A DNA stretch of 64,000 nucleotides from Phycisphaerae bacterium (GCA_017999985.1 JAGNKU010000009.1:1-64000); one strand, 5' to 3'; counted from the stretch's first letter, positions 51,034-59,369 are shown. Numbers and translations are program-made. Notes: generated by a model not told the origin, from the sequence alone.

Positions 51034-53333
51034 CGGCGATCCCTCCGCATCTCGGACAGCCGCATCGTCGGCCGGGGCTTGGGCGCGTCGCCCACGAGCC
51101 CGGGCGGCGCCGCGCCGCCCATCGACGCCGCCACCGCGCAGCCGACCAGGCAATCGAGCCAGTGGTTATCGAGGCCGTCCACGCGCAACTTCCATTCGTC
51201 CACGGTCCGGCCCCGTCCCTCGGTCCGCACGCGGTATTCGGCCGTGAGGTGTTCAGCGAGCAGCCGATGCACCTCGGCCCGGCGGCCGAACAGCGATAGG
51301 CAACCCGGGTCACCCATCGGCACCGCCAGCCGTGCCTGCACGAAGCTCTTCCAGTAGTTCGTGTCGAAGAGCACGTGGCGAACCGTGCGTCGGCCGGTAA
51401 TCACCGGGATGCGCCAGTTCAGGCCGACGCGGTCGCCGCGCTTGCGTTTGTAGTCGCTGAACGGGATCGACGACGCGCCGACGTAGCGGCCGTGGCTGGG
51501 CAGGAGAATGCCGGCGTACTTGGACTGCCGGCAGAACTGGTATACGACGTCGGACGACTGCCCCCAGTTCGCGTCGACGAAACACCGGTCAACACGCACC
51601 TGCGCGCCATCGCTGCGCGGCCATTCGCGACCGAGGGTCCGGTCAACGAGCCGCTCGAGCCCGGCGTAGATCGCGCCCTCGAGCCCCGCCCGTGGCGCAG
51701 CGGCCGCGAGTGTGCGGCGCAGATCGCGGAGGGTGAAGTACTCGGTCTTCTGCTCCGGTTCCGTGCCGTAGTCGAGCACGTACCCTGTGAAATCGTCCTC
51801 CCAGGCGACGACCAGCCAGAAGAGCGCCTTCGCCTGCACGTCCACGAACATCGTCACGTGCGTCGCTGCGAGTGGCACCTCGCCGCGGCGCTGGCCGTTA
51901 AGCTTGGCCACGATCTCGTCCACCGTGAGCAGCTCGTCGTCGACCTGCTCTTCCGGCAGCGGCTCGTTCTGATACTCCGCCCAGAAGGCGGCGTCGCCCC
52001 GGTCCAGCCGCAGGTTCATCGCATGCTGGATGGCAGAGAGCTCATCGGGATGGTGGCGCTCGGGCCAGGCGATCACGGCGCCCACGTCCATCGCCTCGCG
52101 ATTGGCGCGGTAGAACTCGGTCGCCTCGCCCGCACCACGGTCCGCGCGCATGCCCGCGCGCCACAATTCGGCGTAGCGGGCCCACAGCGCTTCGTTGGCG
52201 GGGAACGTGTAGACCATCTTGGTGCGTTCACCCTGCCACTGCGGGTGCTTCTCACGATCGAGAATGCGATCGGCCAGGTCGTCCGGCCGCACGACGGTCA
52301 GCGCCATCAGCCCCGCGATCTTCCGGCCGGGACCGGCCAGCCCCAGGATCGCGCCCGACAGGATGCGTTCGCGTGTCATGCACTGCGACGGCGAGCGGGC
52401 TGACTCGTCCGTCTGCGGATCGTCGATGAGCACCAGCGACGGGCGCACCGATGAGCCGTCCGCGCGCTTGTGCTTCATGCCGCGAATACGCCCCGTGATG
52501 CCCGCCACCTTGATGATCGCGCCGTTCGACTTAGGCGAGTGGTTCCCCAACCACTCGAGCGGTGGCAGCGTCGGCAGCACGATCTCCCGCGCCGTCCAGC
52601 CGATGTAGGTCTGCTTGCCGCGGTAGATCTGACCGGCCGTCCGCTGGTGGATGCCCTCCAGCGCGCGGACCGGCCCGACGACCTCGCTGAAGTCGTCCTC
52701 GAGCAGGTCGTTGGTCTCCAGCTCGACCTTGATGCTGTCGAGCATGCTCGCCGCGTGCTCTTCGTCGCTGCCGATCAGGGCGACGAACTCCCGGTGCCCG
52801 TACACCAGCGCCCACAGGCACGCCACTTCGCAAATGGACGTCTTGCCGCTGCCGCGCGGCATCGCCATCGCGAACAGGCCGCCTTCCAGCACCGCCTGCT
52901 CGATCTTGGCGATGACCTTCAAGTGGTCGTCCGACCAGGGCAGGTGGAACGTCTGCGGAAAATACACCTCGCAAAAGTGGCGGAAGTTGCGCTCGGCCTG
53001 CGCGCGCTGCTCCGCGTCCCGCGGGGCGTGGACCCACTCACCCGTGGCGATGTCCCGACCCAGCAGCGCCATCTCGCGGTTGCGCTGGGCGGCCCGCTCC
53101 TTGTGGGCGTCGTACCCGGTCAGGCCGTCGGGCTCGGGCTTCGGCCGGTGCCGCGCGCCGACCAGCCACGCGACGTAGCGCAGCAGATCGACCGTCCGCC
53201 CGTCGCCGATGCGGAAACCCGCCCGCGCGCGGTGGCGATGCAGCTGCCGCTCGGAGATGACCTCGCCGAGCGGCGTGCTATTGAGGAGCCGAACCAGTTC
53301 GGTCGGCTTCAGTTTGCGCGGGTCAATCGGCAC
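51030..53333 (-). CDS. Terminase large subunit (gpA-like)
   Basis: The 767-aa DNA-packaging motor. The N-terminal 110 residues are a DNA-binding/adaptor region. Walker A is MPRGSGKTS (about 158-166), Walker B LVLIDDPQTD, and the C-terminal nuclease region has Asp clusters including VDQVDVDRCFVDAN-like VRVDRCFVDANWGQ. Length and order identify the lambda gpA/GT-type family. It overlaps the small terminase by 11 bp. Confidence 0.92.
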   Translation of the reverse strand: MPIDPRKLKPTELVRLLNSTPLGEVISERQLHRHRARAGFRIGDGRTVDLLRYVAWLVGARHRPKPEPDGLTGYDAHKERAAQRNREMALLGRDIATGEWVHAPRDAEQRAQAERNFRHFCEVYFPQTFHLPWSDDHLKVIAKIEQAVLEGGLFAMAMPRGSGKTSICEVACLWALVYGHREFVALIGSDEEHAASMLDSIKVELETNDLLEDDFSEVVGPVRALEGIHQRTAGQIYRGKQTYIGWTAREIVLPTLPPLEWLGNHSPKSNGAIIKVAGITGRIRGMKHKRADGSSVRPSLVLIDDPQTDESARSPSQCMTRERILSGAILGLAGPGRKIAGLMALTVVRPDDLADRILDREKHPQWQGERTKMVYTFPANEALWARYAELWRAGMRADRGAGEATEFYRANREAMDVGAVIAWPERHHPDELSAIQHAMNLRLDRGDAAFWAEYQNEPLPEEQVDDELLTVDEIVAKLNGQRRGEVPLAATHVTMFVDVQAKALFWLVVAWEDDFTGYVLDYGTEPEQKTEYFTLRDLRRTLAAAAPRAGLEGAIYAGLERLVDRTLGREWPRSDGAQVRVDRCFVDANWGQSSDVVYQFCRQSKYAGILLPSHGRYVGASSIPFSDYKRKRGDRVGLNWRIPVITGRRTVRHVLFDTNYWKSFVQARLAVPMGDPGCLSLFGRRAEVHRLLAEHLTAEYRVRTEGRGRTVDEWKLRVDGLDNHWLDCLVGCAVAASMGGAAPPGLVGDAPKPRPTMRLSEMRRDRR

Positions 53334-53532
53334 GGGCGGACATCTCCTTCACCAGCCACGCGGCGTAGTGCGCGACGTTGACCGTGCCGTCGTCGTTCGT
53401 CGGCGCGCCGGCCGCGACGTCAGCCTGCAGCATCTCGACCGTCACGACCTGGCCGCCCACGGCCGACAGCAGCCGGGCCGCGTCCGCCAGCGGCAGCGCC
53501 GTGGGGTTCAGCTTCGGGGCGTCGTCGGCCAT
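53323..53532 (-). CDS. Small terminase-like DNA-recognition protein, 69 aa
   Basis: From ATG 53532: ALPLADAARLLSAVGGQVVTV and NVAHYAAWLVKEM. The two-helix HTH-like pattern also appears at the N-terminus of the large subunit (TDLLRYVAWL-type), and gene order suggests it recognises the packaging site. Small for a gpNu1 homologue, so assignment is tentative. Confidence 0.55.
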   Translation of the reverse strand: MADDAPKLNPTALPLADAARLLSAVGGQVVTVEMLQADVAAGAPTNDDGTVNVAHYAAWLVKEMSARAD

Positions 53533-53630
53533 CACGCCGCCTCCCGCCCGGGTACGCCCCCCGCGGCCCCGGGGCGGCCCCGGGGCGGCGTATGTAACGA
53601 GCAACGGGTCCAGGCTGTCCCGGTGCGGGC

Positions 53631-53753
53631 GAGAGCGCTCTCAGGGCCCGGCGGACGGCCGACTCGGACCTGGCGCCAAGACATGCAAGAATATCTCGAA
53701 TTCCTCGCCACATCGCCTTGCTTTCCCGCGAAAACGAGCGACTCATGTGTCTG
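53631..53753. repeat. Degenerate repeat, copy A, upstream of the small-gene block
   Basis: Shares a colinear, imperfect pattern with 54552-54650: GAGAGCGC, ACTCGGACCTG, AGAAT..C-GAATTCC, then TTCCCG.CGAAAA...GCGA.CT.ATGTG.CTG. The best-matched part is 53723-53753 versus 54618-54650. Copy A lies just before the first plus-strand gene (53787). It includes a dyad-like TTTCCCGCGAAAA and may be a promoter/operator module. Confidence 0.45.
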
Positions 53754-53786
53754 TACGCATGGGGCGTACGCGATGGAGAAACGACG

Positions 53787-53987
53787 ATGAACGCGACCAC
53801 GAAAACCAACCGCCGCCTGACGCCCGGGACCTTGGTGGTCAGCCGCGAAGACGGCGAGCCCGGCCGGATCGTCCGCGTCTGCACCTTCCGCCGCAACGGC
53901 GTCGACGCCTGGTCGTACCTGGTCGACACCGCCGACGGCCGCGAGATCTGGGAGGTCGGCGAGTTGTTCGTCCCGACTCAGGCGTAA
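53787..53987 (+). CDS. Small phage protein, 66 aa
   Basis: First of nine plus-strand genes. ATG 53787 follows GGAG. A small beta barrel is likely: LTPGTLVVSREDGEPGRIVRV, WSYLVDTADGREIWEVGELF. The pattern resembles SH3-like KOW domains. Unknown function. Confidence 0.6.
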   Translation: MNATTKTNRRLTPGTLVVSREDGEPGRIVRVCTFRRNGVDAWSYLVDTADGREIWEVGELFVPTQA

Positions 53988-54017
53988 CCCCCCAACCCAA
54001 CGCAAGGAGCAATCCCG

Positions 54018-54251
54018 ATGACCACGAAGCGCAACACGACGAAGCGGACCACGCGGATCAGCATCCGGAAGGTCGACGGCGGCTATCGCATCACGGGCGA
54101 CACGCGGACCTTCCGCAGCCACAGCACCGCGTTCGACGCCGCCTGGCGGGCGGCGGCCCGCACGGGGGCCAGCCTGTACGCCATCACGCCCGACGGGCAG
54201 CGCATTCCGATCGTCACCGGTCGGATCATCCGCGCGATCGATGGCCGGTAG
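54018..54251 (+). CDS. Small basic phage protein, 77 aa
   Basis: AAGGAG precedes ATG 54018. A Lys/Arg/Thr-rich N-terminus, a beta hairpin (ISIRKVDGGYRITGDTRTF) and a helix (AFDAAWRAAARTG) suggest a small nucleic-acid-binding protein. No family recognised. Confidence 0.6.
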   Translation: MTTKRNTTKRTTRISIRKVDGGYRITGDTRTFRSHSTAFDAAWRAAARTGASLYAITPDGQRIPIVTGRIIRAIDGR

Positions 54252-54275
54252 GCGCAACGCGCCCCCGACGGAGCC

Positions 54276-54647
54276 ATGACCATGTCGAAGCGCAAGACAA
54301 AGACGACCACGCCCACCCGCATCGAGGCGCTGCTGGCCGGCATCGCCCAGGGCCGCCTCGGAATCGAGACGTTCGAGCGCCGCGGCCTGGACCGGCTCGA
54401 CTTCCACGAGGTCTACGGGCCGCAGGTCCGCCGCGCGCTGCTGCAGGCCTACGTGCAAGGCTACCAGGATGGCGCCCGCGACCGCGGCGCCGGGCTGGAC
54501 GCGCTGGTCGCCATGCTGAGCGCGGGCGAAAGGCGGGTTCCCGCCGCCCCCGAGAGCGCACTCGGACCTGCCGCAGATTCCGCTGAGAAATCGCAGAATT
54601 CCGGCCCCGCCAGTGGATTCCCGGCGAAAAGCAGCGAACTGATGTGA
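54276..54647 (+). CDS. Phage protein with DUF6900-like segment, 123 aa
   Basis: The central LGIETFERRGLDRLDFHEVYG and ALLQAYVQGYQDG match the pattern of DUF6900 (a short domain in phage and mobile-element proteins). The last 30 residues are Ser/Ala/Pro-rich and coincide with copy B of the degenerate repeat, so this tail is probably not a folded part of the protein. Confidence 0.6.
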   Translation: MTMSKRKTKTTTPTRIEALLAGIAQGRLGIETFERRGLDRLDFHEVYGPQVRRALLQAYVQGYQDGARDRGAGLDALVAMLSAGERRVPAAPESALGPAADSAEKSQNSGPASGFPAKSSELM

Positions 54648-54650
54648 CTG
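54552..54650. repeat. Degenerate repeat, copy B
   Basis: Imperfect match to 53631-53753 (see that entry). It overlaps the 3' end of the 123-aa gene and lies about 25 bp before the next start at 54675, the same relation to a downstream gene as copy A. Confidence 0.45.
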
Positions 54651-54674
54651 TCGCAGCGCGAAGGAGCAACGCCA

Positions 54675-55016
54675 ATGACAACGAACCACACAAACCAGAC
54701 GCCGGACGCCAGCGAGGTCCTGGAGACGCTGCGGATCACGAAGGTCCAGCGCCGCACGAGCTGTGGGGGGTCCTGGGTGGTCGGCACGATCGCCGGGCAC
54801 CGCTTCGACGTCCTGGTCTTCCCCGAGCACGCCGAGTCGCCGGATTTCGAGCTGGACGACAGCCGCATCTCGAAGCTCTGGCTCAAGCACCTCGACACGC
54901 AGCAGACCGCCGCGAACTTCGACCGCGGCTGGGACATCCGCCCGACTACGCCCATGGCCGCCACGATCGTCGACCTGCTGGCGGCCGGCCTGGCCGAGCA
55001 CGTGTTCGGCAAGTAG
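54675..55016 (+). CDS. Small phage protein, 113 aa
   Basis: GAAGGAGCAACGCC precedes ATG 54675. Beta strands (LRITKVQRRTSCGGSWVVGTI, HRFDVLVFPEHAES) followed by a helix-rich C-terminus with FDRGWD and LLAAGLAEHVFG. Acidic, soluble, no known family. Could be an anti-defence or early regulatory protein by location. Confidence 0.6.
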   Translation: MTTNHTNQTPDASEVLETLRITKVQRRTSCGGSWVVGTIAGHRFDVLVFPEHAESPDFELDDSRISKLWLKHLDTQQTAANFDRGWDIRPTTPMAATIVDLLAAGLAEHVFGK

Positions 55017-55031
55017 CGAGGAGCACACACC

Positions 55032-55259
55032 ATGGCCATCCAGATCCGCGCCATCGAATGCCGCAGCGCCCGCCAGGCCCTTGATACCGCCCGCGACAGC
55101 GGCTGCGGCGACGCGATCCTGCTCAACGGCAAGCACTACGCGATCTTCCGCGCCGAGGCCGAGCGGCTGGAGACGGCCGGCGTCGAGTTCGCCTACCTGC
55201 ACGAGATCACGCTGGAAGACGGCAGCCGCCGCATCGTCACCGTCCCGATCAACGACTGA
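55032..55259 (+). CDS. Small phage protein, 75 aa
   Basis: Begins MAIQIRAIECRSARQALDTARDSG and continues as an alternating alpha/beta single domain ending RRIVTVPIND. GCGAGGAG lies before the ATG. No family recognised. Confidence 0.6.
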   Translation: MAIQIRAIECRSARQALDTARDSGCGDAILLNGKHYAIFRAEAERLETAGVEFAYLHEITLEDGSRRIVTVPIND

Positions 55260-55283
55260 CCTCCAACCATGAGGAGCCCGACC

Positions 55284-55736
55284 ATGACGACCGAAACGAC
55301 GAACACCGACGCCCGCGAATTCGACGGGGCCATCCACGACCAGGCCGACGCCCGCGCCGGCGCCAACCGCGGCGGCGAGCGCGTCTTCCGCATCGACGTC
55401 ACGTACACGCGCGGCACCGCGGCCAGCCAGACGACGCTGATCCTGACCCAGGCGGCCGCCGCGGCGCTGCGCGACGTGCTCGACGCCTACCTGCCGGAAC
55501 CCGACGGCATCGATGACGACCGTGGGCTGTACGGCGCGGACGCGTACGACCTGCAGCGCTTCGCCGAGGCCTACGCCGGCCTGGGCGACGCCGTGGGTGA
55601 GCAGGTCTGGGACCTGCTGGACGGCAACGACGAGGTCAACCCGAACGCCGTGCGGCTGATCCGCGAGCGGCTGGGCGGGATGAACCGTGAGCTCGACGAC
55701 GCGCTCGAGAGCCACGACGCGGAGGACCAGGACTAA
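55284..55736 (+). CDS. Acidic phage protein, 150 aa
   Basis: ATG 55284 has GAGGAG about 8 nt upstream. An Asp/Glu-rich helical protein with LTQAAAAALRDVLDAYLPEP and a very acidic C-terminus (DDALESHDAEDQD). Strongly acidic small phage proteins often mimic DNA and inhibit nucleases; this is a speculation from composition. Ends ahead of two hairpins. Confidence 0.6.
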   Translation: MTTETTNTDAREFDGAIHDQADARAGANRGGERVFRIDVTYTRGTAASQTTLILTQAAAAALRDVLDAYLPEPDGIDDDRGLYGADAYDLQRFAEAYAGLGDAVGEQVWDLLDGNDEVNPNAVRLIRERLGGMNRELDDALESHDAEDQD

Positions 55737-55746
55737 AGCCGCCGAA

Positions 55747-55786
55747 ACCCGCCGCGGCGGGTCGCCCGGGCGCGTGAGACCCGGGC
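55747..55786. promoter_or_regulatory. Two consecutive GC hairpins in the small-gene operon
   Basis: ACCCGCCGCGGCGGGT (55747-55762) is a perfect 16-bp palindrome. It is followed by GCCCGGG (55764-55770), a 9-nt loop and CCCGGGC (55780-55786). They could terminate, attenuate or protect the transcript between two genes; there is no T-tract, so Rho-independent termination is not certain. Confidence 0.4.
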
Positions 55787-55817
55787 CTGACGAGGCCAAC
55801 CACAGAAGGAGACGGCC

Positions 55818-56423
55818 ATGAAGAAGGACGAGATCAAGATCGGAAATTGCTACCAAGCGAAAGTGAGCGACCGGATCGTGACGGTGCGGATCGACAGCAC
55901 CAACACGCATGGAGGGTGGAACGCCACCAACACCGCCACGGGCAAGCGCATCCGCATCAAGAGCGCGCAGCGCCTGCGCCGGGCGGTGGGTGACGAGGCG
56001 CCGGCAAGCCGGCGGTCGAAGAAAGCCAGCGTGGAGATCACGCCCGCCGATGAGGGCATCGCCGCCGGTCGCGCGGAGGCCGCCCAGCCCGAGGTCAACC
56101 CGACCGTCGAGGTCGTCACCGGCCAGCCGGTGCCGGCGAAGAAGACCCGCACGCGCAAGCCCGCCGCCGAGCCCAAGCCGAAGCGCGTCAGCGCGCTGGA
56201 CGCTGCGGCCCAGGTCCTGGCCGACGCGGGCCAGCCGATGCGGGCCAAGGAGATGATCGCCGCGATGGCCGAGCGCGGGCTCTGGTCGAGCCCCGGCGGC
56301 AAGACGCCCGAGGCCACGCTGTACGCCGCCATCATCCGCGAGATCGCCACGAAGGGCGACGCGGCCCGGTTCCGCAAGGTCGAGCGCGGGCAGTTCGAGT
56401 ACACCGGCGTCGCGGGGAACTGA
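55818..56423 (+). CDS. HARE-HTH (winged-helix) domain protein, 201 aa
   Basis: GAAGGAGACGGCC precedes ATG 55818. Residues 1-60 form a small beta barrel (MKKDEIKIGNCYQAKVSDR onward), a Lys/Pro/Ala linker covers about 65-130, and the C-terminal segment SALDAAAQVLADAGQPMRAKEMIAAM to LYAAIIREIATKG is a HARE-HTH domain. HARE-HTH usually couples DNA binding to chromatin or restriction/modification factors and is frequent in Planctomycetota. Confidence 0.8.
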   Translation: MKKDEIKIGNCYQAKVSDRIVTVRIDSTNTHGGWNATNTATGKRIRIKSAQRLRRAVGDEAPASRRSKKASVEITPADEGIAAGRAEAAQPEVNPTVEVVTGQPVPAKKTRTRKPAAEPKPKRVSALDAAAQVLADAGQPMRAKEMIAAMAERGLWSSPGGKTPEATLYAAIIREIATKGDAARFRKVERGQFEYTGVAGN

Positions 56424-56426
56424 GCC

Positions 56427-56894
56427 ATGCTGCCGTACCTCCAGAAACTCCACGACGTGCTGAATGCGGCCGAGGCGGTGCTCGCTGCGCGCGAGGCCGA
56501 GATGCTCACGAGCGATGAATGGGATGCGCTCGAGCACGCCGTGGCCGCCGCCACTGAGCCGCCGCCAAACGAGCGCGACGAGACCTTCACCGTCGAAGAC
56601 GGCGCGCTCGTCCGCCGCGTCGTGCCGCGCAAAGGGCAGCCCTACGAGCATCGCTGCCCGCAGGAGGCCTTCGAGGCGATCGCTGCCGCGGCCGAGGAGG
56701 CCGCCGGCGGCTTCGTCCTTGAGGACCTCCGCCGCGCGACGCGACTGCCCTGGACGCAGGTCGCCGTCGCAGTCGCGTTCCTGAAGGAGCGCGGCGGCGT
56801 CGTGCCCGTCCACGGCCGCAAACATGCCGCCGCGTCCACGTGCGTCTACGAGGACGCCATGACCGAATACCACGCCCTGCACGAGGAGAAGTGA
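56427..56894 (+). CDS. Phage protein with a winged-helix-like segment, 155 aa
   Basis: Starts 4 bp after the HARE-HTH gene, so cotranslated. N-terminal helices (LQKLHDVLNAAEAVLAAREAE) are followed by a wHTH-like pattern (FVLEDLRRATRLPWTQVAVAVAFLKERGGV in part). May form a DNA-binding partner of the preceding gene. Confidence 0.6.
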   Translation: MLPYLQKLHDVLNAAEAVLAAREAEMLTSDEWDALEHAVAAATEPPPNERDETFTVEDGALVRRVVPRKGQPYEHRCPQEAFEAIAAAAEEAAGGFVLEDLRRATRLPWTQVAVAVAFLKERGGVVPVHGRKHAAASTCVYEDAMTEYHALHEEK

Positions 56895-56897
56895 ACC

Positions 56898-57149
56898 ATG
56901 CGACTGACCCTGACAAAGAACGACGGCGAGCTGCTCGCCACCTGGACGATGCCCGACACCGTGACCGAAACCGAGGTTGACACCCTCATCGGCGAAGGCC
57001 TGTGGCAGAAGTGCCGGCTGGACCGCTGCGACGGATGCGGCGGGTTCTTCCCACACGCCGAGCTGGTCGAGCGCCATGACGCCCACGGCCCCGACTGCCT
57101 GTGCCGCGCCTGCGGCGGTGAGAGCAACGACGCCCCAGATCAGCCGTAG
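56898..57149 (+). CDS. Small zinc-binding phage protein, 83 aa
   Basis: Last gene of the plus-strand block. After a beta hairpin (LTLTKNDGELLATWTM), two Cys pairs (CDGCGGFF and CLCRACGG) form a treble-clef or ribbon-like site. Possibly regulatory. Ends 11 bp before the convergent HNH gene. Confidence 0.6.
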   Translation: MRLTLTKNDGELLATWTMPDTVTETEVDTLIGEGLWQKCRLDRCDGCGGFFPHAELVERHDAHGPDCLCRACGGESNDAPDQP

Positions 57150-57160
57150 CCACCCGCCCA

Positions 57161-57604
57161 TCATTCACCCTCCACCGACGCCTCGGTCGCGACCGGGGCG
57201 TTCTCACGGGCAGCGATCCGCTCCGCCTTCGGTATCGCTGGCAGTCGCACCGTTCCATTCTTCGGCCGCTGCTTGTCCCACCGACGATGGCACGACACGC
57301 ACAGCCAACGCACGTTCAGTGGCTCGGTGTAGTCGTAGTGGGCGGCCTCGATTCGACCTGGGGCACCGCAGTGCTCGCAGACTTTGGGACGCGTCAGCAG
57401 CCCAGTGCCTGTGTAGTACCGGACCAGCCCCTGCGCGCGTCGCGCTTCGGCGGTCGGGCGGTGCCGGACCATTCGGCCCGTGGCCTGGGCACTTGCCTTG
57501 CATGCCATTGAGCAGTACACCTGAGTCCTCCGCGCTAGCGGACCGAAGATGCACGCGCACGCCGGACAGACGGCAAAGGTCGGCAGCTTCCGGTTACCGC
57601 CCAC
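57161..57604 (-). CDS. Zinc-ribbon HNH-like protein, 147 aa
   Basis: An N-terminal Cys4 ribbon (CPACACIFGPLARRTQVYCSMAC) is followed by an HNH-type segment CEHCGAPGRIEAAHYDYTEP and LCVSCHRRWDKQRP. The His in AAHYDY and the following Asn fit the nuclease core. GTG 57604 is used because it follows the methyltransferase stop at 57615; a longer frame to 57664 overlaps it. It could be a packaging HNH or a nicking enzyme paired with the methyltransferase. Confidence 0.65.
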   Translation of the reverse strand: MGGNRKLPTFAVCPACACIFGPLARRTQVYCSMACKASAQATGRMVRHRPTAEARRAQGLVRYYTGTGLLTRPKVCEHCGAPGRIEAAHYDYTEPLNVRWLCVSCHRRWDKQRPKNGTVRLPAIPKAERIAARENAPVATEASVEGE

Positions 57605-57614
57605 CTGATGCGAC

Positions 57615-58979
57615 CTACCCGGCGCACGAGGGATGAACGCTCTTCTGACCTTCAGCACGAACACGCACAGCCTCCTTGCCAGTGAAGTTCGTCCAACGGT
57701 TGACTATCACGTCGCAGTACAGCGGGTCGAGCTCCATCAGGAACGCGTGCCGGCCCGTCTGCTCGGCGGCGATCAGCGTGGACCCGCTGCCGCCGAACAG
57801 ATCGAGGACGTTTTCGCCGACGCGCGATGAGTACTGGATCGCGCGCACCGCGAGCTCGACCGGCTTCTCCGTCAAATGCACCATGTTCTGCGGGTTGACC
57901 TTCTTCACATGCCAGAGGTCGGTGGCATTGTTCGGCCCCAGGAACACGTGCGCCGCGCCCTCGCGCCATGTATAAAAGCACCATTCATGCGCTCCCATGA
58001 AATCTTTGCGGGTGAGCACCGGATGCTGCTTGTCCCAGATGATCGCCTGCGAGAAGTACAGCCCCGCCTCCTTCAGGGCGGCCGGGTAATTCGAGCAGTT
58101 GGCGTAGCCGCCCCAAATGTAGGCGGCGCGGCCCGGCAGCAGAACGCGTGCGATGTTGCCGAACCACGCCCGCAGCATGGCCGCGAAGGCTTCGTCGCTG
58201 ACGAAGTCGTTCTCGAGCGGGCGGTCCTTGGGGCGCAGCTTGCGCGCGGCACGCTTCACCTTCCCCGGATCGCGTGCGAGGTCGAAGCCCTGATGGTGCG
58301 TCATCGCGCCGTCGCGCCGCGCGCTCTCCGTGGCCTGAAATGACGACAGGCCCGCCGCGATCGCGTTGTTGCTGCGGGGCTCGACCTTCACGTTGTACGG
58401 CGGGTCGGTATTGCAAAGGTGGACCGGTTGTCCCCCCAGCAGCCGATCGACGTCCTCGGGTTTGCTGCTATCGCCGCAGAGCAAACGGTGATCGCCGAGG
58501 ACGATCAGGTCGCCCGGCCGCGTAGTGGCCGCGTCCGGCGGCTCGGGCACGTCGTCCGGGTCGGTCAGGCCCTGCTTGAGCTCGCCACCGAGTAACTTGG
58601 CCAGTTCGTCCTGGTCGAACCCGAGCAGCGACCAGTCGATGCCGGCGCCCTGCAGCTCGGCGAGTTCGATCGGCAGCAGGTCGAGGTTCCACTCGGCCAG
58701 TTCCGCCGTCTTGTTATCAGCGATGCGATACGCGCGAATCTGCTCGGGTGTCAGGTCGCGGGCAACATGCACCGGCACCTCGGCCAGGCCGAGTTTCTGC
58801 GCCGCCTTCCAACGCGTGTGGCCACAGACGATGACGCCGGCCTCGTCCACGACGATCGGCTGGCGGAATCCGAAACGGCGGATGGACTCAGCGACGGCAT
58901 CGACCGCGGCGTCATTCTGACGCGGGTTCTTCTCGTACGGCTTGATCGCGGCCAGCGGTCGCAGTTCAACGTTCAGCAT
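57615..58979 (-). CDS. ParB-fused DNA methyltransferase, 454 aa
   Basis: GGAGG lies 7 nt before ATG 58979. A ParB/Srx-like N-terminal domain (about 1-95; KNPRQNDAAVDAVAES, VVDEAGVIVCGHTRWKAA) is followed by an N4-cytosine/N6-adenine methyltransferase: catalytic TDPPY (about 191-195) and motif I DLFGGSGST near 400 (beta-class order). Family members are common in phages and modify their DNA against host restriction. The host carries a Type I system in the same window, which makes this role attractive. No cognate restriction enzyme is evident, apart from the HNH neighbour. Confidence 0.88.
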   Translation of the reverse strand: MLNVELRPLAAIKPYEKNPRQNDAAVDAVAESIRRFGFRQPIVVDEAGVIVCGHTRWKAAQKLGLAEVPVHVARDLTPEQIRAYRIADNKTAELAEWNLDLLPIELAELQGAGIDWSLLGFDQDELAKLLGGELKQGLTDPDDVPEPPDAATTRPGDLIVLGDHRLLCGDSSKPEDVDRLLGGQPVHLCNTDPPYNVKVEPRSNNAIAAGLSSFQATESARRDGAMTHHQGFDLARDPGKVKRAARKLRPKDRPLENDFVSDEAFAAMLRAWFGNIARVLLPGRAAYIWGGYANCSNYPAALKEAGLYFSQAIIWDKQHPVLTRKDFMGAHEWCFYTWREGAAHVFLGPNNATDLWHVKKVNPQNMVHLTEKPVELAVRAIQYSSRVGENVLDLFGGSGSTLIAAEQTGRHAFLMELDPLYCDVIVNRWTNFTGKEAVRVRAEGQKSVHPSCAG

Positions 58980-59257
58980 CGGTGGGACCTCCATGTCTCG
59001 CGTTGCGGGCGGAACCTCGGCCGCCCGGGCGGCCCCCAGACCGCGACGTTTGGCCTCGGGGCGTAGCGGGGCCGCCGTCTGGTACCGACGTACCAGCCCC
59101 GCCCGGCGCGCGGCCCGGGTTGGCCCCGGTTGCGCCGCCGTGCGTCCGGACCGGCGCAACAAACTCTGTCGCCTTTCGGTGGTGTTCCCGCGGGCCCAGA
59201 CTGGCCGCAGGCCCAGGGAGGAACCGTTGGTGACGTCCAATAACGTAGCTTGCGCAC

Positions 59258-59352
59258 TTGTGTGTGCGCGCGCGCAAGCACAACGCGTGCGCCGCCGCCT
59301 TGTGGCGGCGCGCGCAGCGGGGGGTATAAGGGGGGTGCGCGCGCACACACAA
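59258..59352. repeat. Nested inverted repeats with alternating GC/TG tracts
   Basis: Outer arms TTGTGTGTGCGCGCGC (59258-59273) and its complement (59337-59352) are 16-bp perfect and made of alternating purine-pyrimidine, a strong Z-DNA-type sequence. Inside, a second 12-bp hairpin (59285-59296 with 59304-59315, one G-T wobble) has the loop GCCTTGT, and two G6 runs flank TATAA (59319-59335). It fills the gap between the primase and methyltransferase genes. Candidate replication origin or cruciform. Confidence 0.55.
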
Positions 59353-59369
59353 ACTCGTCACCAGCGGGG

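Noticed and set aside
53532-57164. A 1210-aa open frame on the minus strand
   Set aside because: It runs antisense through nine well-spaced plus-strand genes and is an artefact of high GC content; its composition is Arg/Ala/Gly/Val-rich and has no domain pattern.
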